Shown here in pieces: positions 32,301-42,100 of a stretch of 64,000 bases of DNA. The stretch comes from Telmatactis stephensoni (taxonomy: Eukaryota; Cnidaria; Anthozoa; Actiniaria; Isophelliidae). A program made the translations under genes and the position numbers. The notes below the pieces were generated by a model. That model saw only the letters and a list, made by a program, of their open reading frames with translations. It ran no database searches and had not been told where the DNA came from. Where the stretch lies: NCBI GenBank assembly GCA_029948255.1, contig JALIZF010001802.1, forward strand, positions 521,001-585,000, written 5' to 3'. Position 1 is the stretch's first letter. Every line of letters begins with the position of its first letter.

Positions 32301-34841
32301 ATGGACATCGACACATGAAAATGAGCTAAGTATTAGCTAAGTAAAGTATTAACTTACTTAAGTTTAATTGGTTATTTCGGCTTGTAGGTTATGGAAAACT
32401 TATAGAAGATGCGAAGGAAAATCCGTTTCGGTAGAGGATATAAAGAAAGATTCAACAACTGTTTTAACTACAGCTGGTATAAGCTTAATTGATGATGAAC
32501 GCAAGCTAGGACGTACCGTGAAGTGGACTGATTCCCGTACACAGAAAAAGGGAAAACAGACACTAGCCACTGAATCTGGAATGAGAAGATATTGGGTTTA
32601 CAAGAATATTAAAAGAGTAAAGGAACCATCCTCATTGATATGGGCTGAAATAGTAGATGTGTATACACTGCCGAAGGCCAGATAAATCGATCAACAAAAG
32701 CCCAACAAATTCAATCCCAAGAAAACAAAAAAGACATAACAGTTTCAAAACTTACTTTATTTCTGTTTATAACTGAACTGCTTACAATCTTCTTGTATAT
32801 ATTTTTTTGCAAATTCTCAGCTGGAGTAAGTTTTTGTTCTCTATGAGTCAGAATGAACCACCGACCGAGTGTCAAAATGCACAACAAAAAATCAAAATTT
32901 TATGCCTAACATTAGCTTAATAATTTTGAAAATCAGCTCATTTCATATAAATAATTGTTTCGAAATCTTATGTGAACATAAAAACTTATGAAGCGTCCTA
33001 AAACACCCCAAAAAAGTAATTTTTGCAGTCCAAAACTGGTAGCATTGTACATGAAGCTGTGAGCGACACAACAAAACTTCAAAAAATCACTCATAAAACT
33101 ATCTCAAATACCTTGAAGGTCCGCTCATTTACAGTGAAGAATTGTTTCGAAGTCTTGTATGAGCATAAAAGCTTTTGACATTTTCAAAAGCTTATTACAA
33201 GAAGTGATTTTGTAGTCCAAAACCAGCACCGTTTCAAGTAAACTTGTTCACAAGCGTTTTTCATTCATTTCGGTTTCATTTCGGAAAACTCTCGTGTACT
33301 TGCGATAGCTATCCGACATTCCTCGACAACTCAACGAGTGAAAAATCCCGAGCGTTGTGTCCATCAACCTGGGGCACACATACGTCCATCGCGAGTCAAA
33401 GCTTTCCAGGTGAAATTCTCGTCAAATAACAAACTTTGAACACTCAAACTTTTAAGTTTTTTGGACATAAATACTTTGTTTACATATTCGAAGAAAAATC
33501 GATATTTTCTTTCTTAGCTGGTGAAATACAAGCGAAAATGTATTTTGTCACGTGACCGTGTTTCATACCTTCTCACAAAGTAGCTTTGTCCCGCGGGATC
33601 GCCACAGGAAACCCATTCACAACAAGCGCGCGCTCGTCCCGTGGGATATCGGGAGGATATTACCACAGGAAACCCATGCATAACAAGAGCGCGCGCGCCA
33701 AGCAAATTAAAACAAGCGCGCGCATTTTTTTGTCTTTTTAGCGTATCAAAGCGTATCAATAAAATAGTAAATAAATTATTAAAATAAACTTCGTCAGGAG
33801 AAGTGGCTGGGCTGCCTGTGTTTCCATATGATCGAAAAAGTCATGCAAGGCGAATCTGCGGGTTTTTGTTCAGCGGAGTCACGCAATATAAACTTAATGA
33901 GTTTCCCGCCATTTTGGATTCGAAGATGGAGGAAGACCTACTGATTGCCTCAAATATCTTGCTATTACTCGCTTTAGTCAAGCAAAGAATCGCTAGAAAA
34001 CCTCGAAAAAAGCATCGTTTTTGGATTAGAAAAATATTTAGAGAAAGGGCGAACAATGGAGCGTATCACACGCTGTTTCAGGAGCTTCGAATATTCCTTC
34101 TTCCATAAAAAGTCCGGTATCAATATCTTTCGGATCGTTCTCCATCTTGGCCTAGTTCAAATGCCAGCTGATAGTTTGTAAACAAGCAATCCGTTACTAT
34201 GGCATTACAGTTTCGGAAGCATTGGATCTTGGGAAAAATAATGTATTATGGTATACATTTCGATCGTGCGATCGAAAAAAGTGTTTCCATATGATCGCAG
34301 ACGATCGAAACGGATCGAGACGGATCGCAAAATTAGAACCTGGTTCTAATTTTTCGATCGCTTACGATCGTCATCGCAAACGATCGAAAACGATCGTACG
34401 ATCGAAAAACTTAGGTTTCCATATGATCGCGGACGATCGAAAATTTTTTTCTCGATCGTTTACGATCGTTTTCGATCATATGGAAACCAGGCTTAAGATT
34501 GTCTGTTTTCACTACGAACGTAAGCACAAGCGCAAGCATAAGCACAAGCACAACATATGAAAAAAAATTGATCCTTGTGCTTATGCTTGTGCTTTTGCTT
34601 GCGTCGTTTTAAAAACCAGGCTTTAGATCTTGTGCCTAATAACATAACGAGAACTATGAATGTATCGTTTACATTTTCACATATCTGCTATTTTGCCTTT
34701 ATACAGGAATGTCTTCATGTAGAAACCCCAGGGGGTGGTGGTTATGGTAAACCATTGTCACGTGATAACCAAGATGAAGAAGAACTTGAAAGTGAAAGAT
34801 CCCAAAACGCCAGCCAGTTGATGGGAGAACGAGGCTCTTGA
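26376..34841 (+). CDS. OPLAH: 5-oxoprolinase (ATP-hydrolysing), C-terminal hydantoinase B part, eight exons
   Basis: Converts 5-oxo-L-proline to glutamate with ATP in the cytosolic gamma-glutamyl cycle. Exons with consensus acceptors and GT donors: 26376-26465, 27899-28033, 28319-28468, 29301-29375, 30128-30210, 30679-30839, 31228-31325 and 34707-34841 (stop TGA). Phases agree across all junctions and give about 308 residues. Family signatures in order: [101 protein letters not shown] and the closing [10 protein letters not shown]. These belong to the HyuB-like C-terminal domain of the roughly 1290-residue enzyme. The first 950 or so residues (hydantoinase A / ATP-binding half) are not found upstream in this window, so the gene is partial here. 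A degraded copy of its last exons lies at 46307-47279. Confidence 0.9.
26536..26833. mobile_element. 'CTATTTCAAAAAAGGTTG' MITE, copy 2, in OPLAH intron
   Basis: Ends TATAGCTATTTGAAAAAAGG and, inverted, TAGCTATTTCAAAAAAGG, followed by TTGACG. Its arms (GGGCGAATGGCGATCGGCGA / TCGCCGATTGCC) fold back but share nothing with the arms of copies 1, 3 or 4. It lies 70 bases after the donor of the first visible OPLAH exon. Confidence 0.82.
27713..27857. mobile_element. Short AGCCTGC-tipped element in OPLAH intron
   Basis: Left tip AGCCTGCATGCGTAGTTGCC and right tip GGCTACGCAAGCT are near inverted repeats and resemble the tips of the 1.8-kb element at 18514-20320. The interior is polypurine/polypyrimidine (GGGGGGAGG, CCCTTCCCCC). 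The right end lies 40 bases before the acceptor of the exon at 27899. Confidence 0.6.
28469..29300 (+). repeat. OPLAH intron with LINE/SINE-like 3' tail
   Basis: From about 29150 the intron holds TTTAAAACTTTATTGTAATATTACG..., AATTTTAATAAAGTTCTA and a TTCTATTCTG pentamer-type tail to about 29272. This looks like the 3' end of a plus-oriented non-LTR element. The rest of the intron shows no feature. Confidence 0.5.
29636..29732. mobile_element. Hairpin MITE in OPLAH intron
   Basis: TTATTAGATATTTTCTTGCG and, inverted, TTATTAGATATTTTCTTGTG, with arms of about 40 bases (through TATTACGGGCTGA) around a 15-base loop. Non-coding. Confidence 0.85.
29786..29975. repeat. Two-copy tandem duplication, GCGCGC-rich
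   Basis: CAGTCCTTTTTGAAAACCAG...GGTTTGAAGCCTTGACGTCA...GCCGAATACGCAAACCGG at 29791-29868 is repeated at 29882-29972 with an extra GCGCGCGGGAAAAAG. It includes a CRE-like TGACGTCA in each copy. Intronic; function unknown. Confidence 0.8.
32207..32685 (+). CDS. Unrecognised two-exon gene inside the nested transposon
   Basis: Exon 1, 32207-32256, begins with ATG ([17 protein letters not shown]) and ends at a consensus donor, GTAAGT. The 131-base intron ends CTTGTAG, and exon 2, 32388-32685, runs open to TAA. The joined length is 348 bases, exactly 116 codons, giving 115 residues. Exon 2 contains [58 protein letters not shown] and a WAEIVDVY end: basic, aromatic and evenly charged, with no membrane segment. 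I do not recognise the family. It sits in the unpaired centre between the inverted arms, which suggests a cargo or accessory protein of the element. A chance open frame is the alternative, but the matching splice sites and phase argue against it. Confidence 0.6.
33926..34108 (+). pseudogene. Fragment of a Harbinger transposase N-terminus
   Basis: Starts [20 protein letters not shown], then a basic stretch [15 protein letters not shown] and [12 protein letters not shown]. This matches the N-terminal pattern of HARBI1-like transposases: basic block, then Trp/Arg, then a 'G-(A/E)-(Y/F)-H-x-L-x-x-E-(L/M)' motif. The frame then ends at a stop, without the DDE domain. Either the first exon of a once-larger gene or a deletion relic; together with the TAA target site it supports the superfamily assignment. 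Confidence 0.6.
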
Positions 34842-35179
34842 CATAAAGACTTATATAGAATCTGCTGAACTGATACAGCAGATTTATCAAGTCGCGCGTA
34901 AGGCTGTTAATCAAGTTTGATTTTTACGCGCGCGCGGATACGTATCGCTTCTCCACCGGCAATCAAATTTCATTGTTTGCGCGCGCGATGGTGTCAATTT
35001 CCATCAAAACCAGTTTTGCTCTCTTAGTACTATGGTTTCTTGCTACTACGAGAATAGTGGTCCTAGAAAGTAAAGGGAGTAAGTCATCAAAGTTCCCAAG
35101 AGTACGGATGGCTTGTATTAATTCCTGGTAATAACCACAAAGCCCTTGTACGGAAAACTTTGGTTGGGATGGGTGCCTC

Positions 35180-35245
35180 CTAGCCTGCGTAGCGGCGTAA
35201 GGGGGAGGGGAAGAGAGGGGATTTGATCGGCCGGCTAGGTTCATC
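35180..35245. mobile_element. Solo AGCCTGCGTAGC-tipped insertion
   Basis: TAGCCTGCGTAGCGGCGTAAGGGGGAGGGG...GGCCGGCTAGGTTCA is present here but missing between GGGTTCCT and GCAAGAATA in the duplicate (about 47645). Its tip is the same as that of the 18514-20320 element. A deletion derivative of about 65 bases. Confidence 0.65.
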
Positions 35246-35470
35246 CAAGAATACTAGATTGTAGTTACATTTTTTTTTTCATCCGTACGGGCGCATTCTG
35301 GTTTTGTTATGAATTCGGATAAAATTGTCGAGGAAAAGAAATTAATTGATTTAATCATAATACATTTAAAAAGTCTGACGCCGTTTTGCTGGACTTCTAG
35401 CTCAGAATCGAACAATGAAAAAATTGTTTTAATCAATGTATTATAGATTCCTTTGTATTATATCTCGCTG

Positions 35471-35476
35471 AATAAA
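35471..35476 (+). terminator. Candidate OPLAH polyadenylation signal
   Basis: AATAAA 630 bases after the stop, followed by a T-rich stretch (TTCTATATTTTTGTTTTC). The same hexamer is kept in the duplicate at 47890-47895. Confidence 0.5.
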
Positions 35477-36092
35477 GTTCTATATTTTTGTTTTCAAATC
35501 TCAAAAAAATATAGATGTCCTTTTAAATCAAATTGTGCTCCAACTGAGCTTATGATTGTGATACATAGTTGTAGGCTCTGATCTTGCCAGACAGCTGCAA
35601 GTCAGAATCATGTTAATTCTCTTTTGAAGAGGATATTTCAAATTGATTGATTCCTTCTTTTTCTAGCCTAAGTTACAGCGGACAAACTAAACCCGGTTTT
35701 GCCCGTCTGCGAAGTAATAAACAAAAGCGTATTCAGGACCGTAGCATAGTGGCACGATTATATATAATGGGTCCTGATTGGCTTCTAAAGTGGCTGCTTA
35801 TTGGTCCAGACTAGCCTGCGAGTCACGAGTCTCGTTAGAATTTAAAAGAGGCCGAGCCAATCAGCGTCTGTTATCCATAATCGTGCTATTTGCTGGGGGT
35901 CTCAGAACACGGTTTTGTTCGTTATAGTCGCAGACGGACTTAACGGAGGAAAAGTCTGGATGTGACGTAGGCTAGTCCAGACTAAATCGAGTAATCGTGT
36001 TGGTCACTGGTTTAGTCACTGACCCCCTAACCGCCCGAGAATCAGTTATTCGTTCAAAATGTTACTATTTTTTGTAATATCAAATTGTCGTG

Positions 36093-36098
36093 TTTATT
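36093..36098 (-). terminator. Candidate TRAF polyadenylation signal
   Basis: AATAAA on the minus strand (TTTATT on plus), 40 bases after the TRAF stop codon. In the duplicated MATH exon the corresponding bases read TTTATC, so the hexamer is lost there. Confidence 0.55.
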
Positions 36099-36137
36099 TT
36101 AACGTATCACTGTGCCATTCAGTTAAGATGCTAATTG

Positions 36138-39100
36138 CTAAGGTTTCTCTAGCTCCAGTTTTAGAAAAAGTTCATCATTTACAATATGCTTTTCTCTTGC
36201 TATTACTTCATGAGATGCAAATTTTTGGAATCCTCTCCCAAGGTTAGCATTTCCTGCCGGTCTTTGAAAATTCTTACTTGTCGACTGATCAGGAGTGAAA
36301 CTGCATTGAATGTTTTTGCGATCTGCGGGATTTGGTTTCTGATCCATGAGGATGAGCTTGACTTTCAAATCAAAAGGCCAGGTTAACAATCCATCATACT
36401 CTCCACGCATGACATGCAGGTATACTGATACGTGGGTACCCTTAGCATCACCATCTCCATTGGGATCTAACCTTAGCTTCAGTCGATATCCATACCTATG
36501 CGTATAGAATGGCTCGCTTTGAAGTTGGATATCACGACGTGACTGCTTTGCTGTCTCTAGCTGTTGACTAAAGTCCTTTATCTTCCAGACATAACTGTAA
36601 TGCATGTCATCGTCTTTAGTCATTGTAGGAGGTGTTTCAGTCATGAGTGTTTGTATCTTTTTCATTGCAATCCTGAGGTGATGTTTCATTTGGTTCTGCT
36701 CGTGCTTATCCAAATCGTTCCGTTGTACCTTAATGCGGGTATAAAACTATCATTAAGAGTACAGTTACTGAATGAATGTACCTTATATAGCTATTTCAAT
36801 TAACGTTGTCGCTGAAAAAAAGCCTAAACGCTAAAGCCTTTCAAATATCGGCTTTTGTGTACTAACAAACTTCTCTGTAGGCTATCTGAAAAATTACGGA
36901 ATATGTGTCCAAGTTGTAGAATTTGCAAGCATACAGTGAGTTTTTTATTCGTGTAATGATGTCACGGTGATAAAAATGTTTCATGATTCCGCTTTCAAAG
37001 CTTTAGGCTTTTTTCAGCGACAACGTTAATTGAAATAGAGACATCTTTAAAGCAATATATTTTTATTATCATCAAATTTAAACAGAAAGATGGGACCGAT
37101 AGCCTGTAAAGCTTTTTTAAGGAAATTTATTAGTCCTTTTGAATGATCAAATATTAATGAGTTAATTTCTTTAGCGAAAAAAGAATCATTAGCTATAAAA
37201 GAAAAACAATATGTCAAAAAGAAAAAAAGAAGAAGGAAAATTCGCTACCACCGAGACTCGAACTCCAGACCTTTCGATTGGAAAGCCATGGTCATATCAC
37301 TAGGCGTCAGGTCGCTGCGACACGACGCGGCGACACGTCACTTCGTGTGCACTGTGCTGCGACGAAGCTACTTTCACTCATTTTGTCGCTGCGATCGTAC
37401 GCACGAATTCAAACTGGTTTGAATTCTTGCGACGCATTGCAGCGAAAAAATTCTGTCGCGGCGACAAGATTTTCACAGAAATTCCACAGTACACACGAGG
37501 GGAATTGTCCCTGCGACGTGTCCCCGCGTCGTGTCGCAGCGACTTGACGCCTTGTGTGTGCCGGCCTTCAAGAAATTACATGTTTTTGTTGGGTGAATTT
37601 TGACTATTTATTGTCAATGTGTGATTGCAACCTCCACAGATAAAGCGAAGCGAGACTACAAAATAAATGCTTCTTTCTGTAGCAAAACTAAGCCAATAAA
37701 CAAACTCAATACGCCTTTCTGTTGCTGTTTTCGGCTAGCAGACTCGACGGCCTTGACCGGGCGGCTCGTGATGATGGCGGTCAGTTGTTCTCAAAATATC
37801 TACTTTACAATATTGGCTCTCGTGATGATAGAGTACGAACACTAAAATCTTGGATGACTTTGACTTTGATGCTGGACTTGAAACGACTTTTGTTGCTTGA
37901 CAGCAATGTACAAAGTCCGGCATTCATAAATGTTTTCGACTGCAATGCGATATATTCTATTGCGTAAGACACTGGCGAAAACTTTCTTAGTACTTCGATA
38001 GTTTTACTCCTCTAATACCATGATCACCTCGGGATCCATTGTTTCAAGAGGGACGTTTAATGTCTAACATCCCTCCTACCTGAATAGAAATGAGGGAGAT
38101 TTAAAACTAAATTTTCCTCATACATCATTAATGAGCGAAATTTAGAACATCATAACGCAGCGATACCTCTTACCACTGCACACTCTTACTTACGCGTGTG
38201 GGATCTATTCATTCTACTTTGCGCATGTGCATAACGAAGCAAAGAAAGCATTATGAAAAACAATTTAGCTTTCGAATTGATTAACAACCATAAATACTTG
38301 TTCATTGTAAGTATATAACAAAGAAATCTATTTTCAAAACTCCCCAGAGAACAGGGTTACGCACAGTTGGCAAAATAATTGTATAATATGTTCAAGTCTT
38401 GGATGAACAAACAGCGAAGGATATTTTCGTTTATTTCCTCGGTGATCATGGTATTACAAAGTAATACCGTGACTTCGTCGGGATATTAGTGATTAAATGT
38501 CCCCTCAGCCTCGGGAGGTTTAGTAAAAGTCCCTCGGCTCGGCTTCGGGGACATTTAATCACTAATATCCCTCAGGATCATGGTATTATTACGACCGAGG
38601 GACTTTTACTAAACCTCCTGAGGCTGAGGGGACATTTAATCACTAATATCCCGAAGAAGTCATGGTATTACTTTGTAATACCATGATCACCGAGGAAATA
38701 AACGAAAATATACTTCGCTGTTTGTTCATCCAAAACTTGAACATATTGTACAATTATTTTACCAATTGTGCGTAACCCTGTTCTCTAGGGAGTTTTGAAA
38801 ATAGATTTCTTTGTTTTATACTTACAATGGACAAGTATTTATAGGTTGTTAATCAACTCGAAAGCTATAAATTATTTGTTTTCACTAAGCTTTCTTTGCT
38901 TCGTTACGCACATGCGCAAAATAGAATGAATAGCTCCCACATGCGTAAGAGTGTGCAGTGGTAAGAGGTATCGGTGCGTTAGATAGTTACATGATCATGG
39001 TATTACTTATAAAAATAGCTTGCACTAAAGCTAGGCCGATATAATGATCTAAAAGGCTTCTTCTTTAAGCAACGTCTGTATTCGATTCTTATCGTGGAGG

Positions 39101-42100
39101 GCTTCTAGCCTGATGGTAAATCAAGCTGTTCAGTTTGTATTCTAGAGCTGATGTGTTCTCACTATTTGACCCGGCTATCACTATTAATTAAATGAACCAT
39201 TTACGGCATACACTCGATTGCAGAAAGGTTGTAGTATACATTTACACAAATATCTAATTTATTCAGTATATTTAATGAGATGCAATTTGCAAATAAGCGC
39301 TTACAACACCCGAAATATAGTTTTTTGATTCCTGTGAGAGTTTAAAAAGACTAAAAATATATTTTGGCAAGCAATGCATGCAAGCAATGCCGTTTTAAGC
39401 AGTATTTTGGGTTTTGCATCTCATTAGATATTTGTATATTTGTATAAATGTAGACTACAACCTTTCTGCAATCGAGTGTATACACCTATTTCAGAAAAGG
39501 TTGTCACCGCTAAGAGCGATAGGCGATAGGTAATAGGTCATTCCAAGACCGCAAAGCACTATTGATTTCTAATTGATTTACATATGAATAGCCAAATATT
39601 TGATGGAAGAGTGTAAAGAAAGATTTAGGATGGCTTAATTAAGAAACCAATAGTGCTTTGCAGTCTTGGAATGACCTATTACCTATCGCCTATCGCTCTT
39701 AGCGGTGACAACCTTTTTTGAAATAGGTGTATATAACCGACACGTTTATCTGCCTTAATAGTAACGACAGAAAAAAAATCATTAATTTTTCTTCTAGATA
39801 GCTATTTTGAAACGTATATGTTCTGTATAGTCTTTCTGTTCTTAACTAAATATAAATTTTGTCTAGTCTGATTTCAACTGATAAATCGTGAAGAGCAAAT
39901 ATCGTTGATCTGTGAATAGTTCAGGAGTCCTTCGGGAGTCCCGGAATAAAAAAGAGCGAAAGCGATAGCTGCTGCGTATCCAGAGCCCACGTTACCTTTG
40001 GCCTGCCTTCAATTACGTCGAGCATGCGCAGTAACATAGCTTAACAATGTTCGAGTGAGTGAGTGACACATTTGCATATTTCGAACCCTCACTATAACTC
40101 GTGGATTGGAAAATGAGTCGATTGATGGATTGATTGATGTATGGATGAGTGTATAGATGGACAGATTGATTGATTAACTGATTAATTGATTGATTGAGAT
40201 GATTAATCAAACGTAAGTGGTACAGCAGGGTGAAGTATCTAATAGAAAACAAGAAGCGAATTACTACTTACCTTTGAGTTACAACCAATGTTTTGATATC
40301 TGCACGGAACAGTTTTATACTGGCAATGTTTATCATGACTCTGTGTGATGAACAAAAGAAATATTGATGAATCTTTCTAGTTCTCCTCTCCTCTCCTCTC
40401 CTCTCCTCTCCTCTCCTCTCCTCTCCTCTCCTCTCCTCTCCTCTCCTCTCCTCTCTCATCAATACAAGTAATAAATTTGTCCTACGTTTGGTTATTACCT
40501 CAATATCTCTTAGTTCTACTTGCTGAAGGCAACCTCGTTCTGGACACTTTATTTTGAGTGACAGTATTTTCCTTTCAGTCGCCAAGTCTTCAAATATCTT
40601 TGTAAGGAAAACAAAGAAACGCCATCACAATCGACCTGTCACCATTTAAACAACAATATTCACGATCAACTTACGCTTTGTTGATTAAGTGGCTTTCTGT
40701 CCATTGGACAATGTGGATCACTGTGGAAATATAAGAGAAAATGCTCTCAATAGTTCTATAGCTCTTCTTTAGCGAGGTATATTTGCTTCCGAAAAACTCC
40801 AAGCAACTGAAATTGAACCATCTGCAAAGTACGGATAAAACTAGGATTCTAGCTCAGACCTAACTCTGTCTCTAATTCGTTTCATAACCTGGATCCCTAC
40901 AGTAGGTATACAATAAAAATATAAGGTAGAAAATAGTAGAGCAGCGAATCAGAATGCGAGATTTACATTAGAATACTAGTAGATTTCTAATTTCTATTTC
41001 TAAGCCAGTTCAGAGTTTAAGAATTGTTTCTAATAGACCTTTTTGCCGTAACGCTATTTTCCAACTTCGTACACCTTGAAACAAAGAATTGCACCGTAGA
41101 ATGTGCGGAATGTGAACATCTTTTGTTTGAAATAAAACTTCCCTTTGTTTTCCAATCAAGAAGACATTAATATGACTCCAAGTTCTGTTGTTCGGAGCCT
41201 CATTTTTATGTGTTCTTGATTGAAAGACAAAGGGAAGTTTCATTACTCGTGCCCAGGCCATAGGCCGGGCAACGAGTCTTAAATTACTTTTGTTTTTTTT
41301 TTCTTTTCCTGTCGTCTCGCGAAAAGGCCATTCTTGCGCAATACTGTACGCGCGCAATGCATTACTGGGTGCTTCAACAATATAGAAGCTCCGCCATTTG
41401 AGATGACATTTTGAAGTAAGTTTTTAGCCTTTTTCTTCGTGATTATTGTTGTTCTTTCCATATGTTAGATAGAATTACCGTTTACAAATCTAGAGGAGAT
41501 TTCTTGTTGAATATTTTGCTGATTCATAGAAGATTTTAAATCTTCATCGATCGTACTTGAAACTGATAAGACCCGGCGAAGGAAATCAAACTTCAAATCG
41601 GTCCTCTCAAAACCTAACCAAAGCATTCTACTAGAATCTATCGAGAACCACACACAGTTCCATTAGACATAGTACTTTTATTGTCAATAATAAATTTAAG
41701 AAATATACATGGAAATAAAGCCTTTTGTTTTTTTCAAAGTCTTGTTTTTTGAACAGTGATATTTTCATGTGCGTGATCGAGAAAGAATACCAGTCAAGAG
41801 AATTAAATATTTAAATAATAAATCCAGGAAAACTACAAGTCATCTGTTAAAAAAAATTGAATTACCATGCACAGAGGAGTGAATCATTCCAATTTTATTC
41901 TGTCAAGTGGCTAATAGAGTATCCATGCAGCTTGTAGTCAAGACAATGTGTTGTTGTTTGGGTTGAATGCAGGTGTGTAGCTATCAGTCCCTTACATCAC
42001 CAATATTTGCCCACAGAAATAATGGTATTTCATCATCAGTGAACATAGTTCAAATAATGAACATTGGTAATGAACTGTATGGTAGTTTCATCCAGTAGAC

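Larger units (their letters stand above)
31684..34493 (+). mobile_element. PIF/Harbinger-type composite element, TAA target duplication
   Basis: Tips AAGCCTGGTTTCCATATGATCG and, inverted, the same. TAA occurs at 31681-31683 and 34494-34496, and the uninterrupted site in the duplicate (about 46960) reads AAGCATAAGATTGTC. Inside lie long inverted arms (about 31780-32095 against 33320-33820), many CGATCG palindromes near the ends, a two-exon gene (32207-32685) and a fragment with a Harbinger transposase N-terminus (33926-34108). A three-base TWA duplication is the hallmark of PIF/Harbinger. The tip repeats GTTTCCATATGATCG several times (31690, 33821, 34283, 34418), suggesting internal rearrangement. 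Confidence 0.82.
31641..34624. mobile_element. Outer MITE of the nested stack in the last OPLAH intron
   Basis: TTTAAGCCTGGTTTTTACTA-CGACGCAAGC at 31638-31671 is matched in inverse orientation by GCTTGCGTCGTTTTAAAAACC at about 34600-34620. In the duplicated region the same MITE exists uninterrupted at 46922-47083 (about 160 bases). The copy here is therefore split by the 2.8-kb element at 31684-34493. Confidence 0.85.
34842..36092. other. OPLAH 3' flank and convergent intergenic region
   Basis: After the OPLAH stop the sequence is a putative 3' UTR up to the AATAAA near 35471, then non-coding sequence shared with 47.9-48.6 kb. It includes an inserted AGCCTGC-tipped fragment (35180-35245) absent from the duplicate. 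OPLAH and TRAF converge here. Confidence 0.6.

Noticed and set aside
37600..37967. Overlapping 81-codon frames that might be a missing TRAF coiled-coil exon
   Set aside because: No heptad pattern, no matching splice phase, and exons 40340-40272 and 36728-36138 already join in phase without it.
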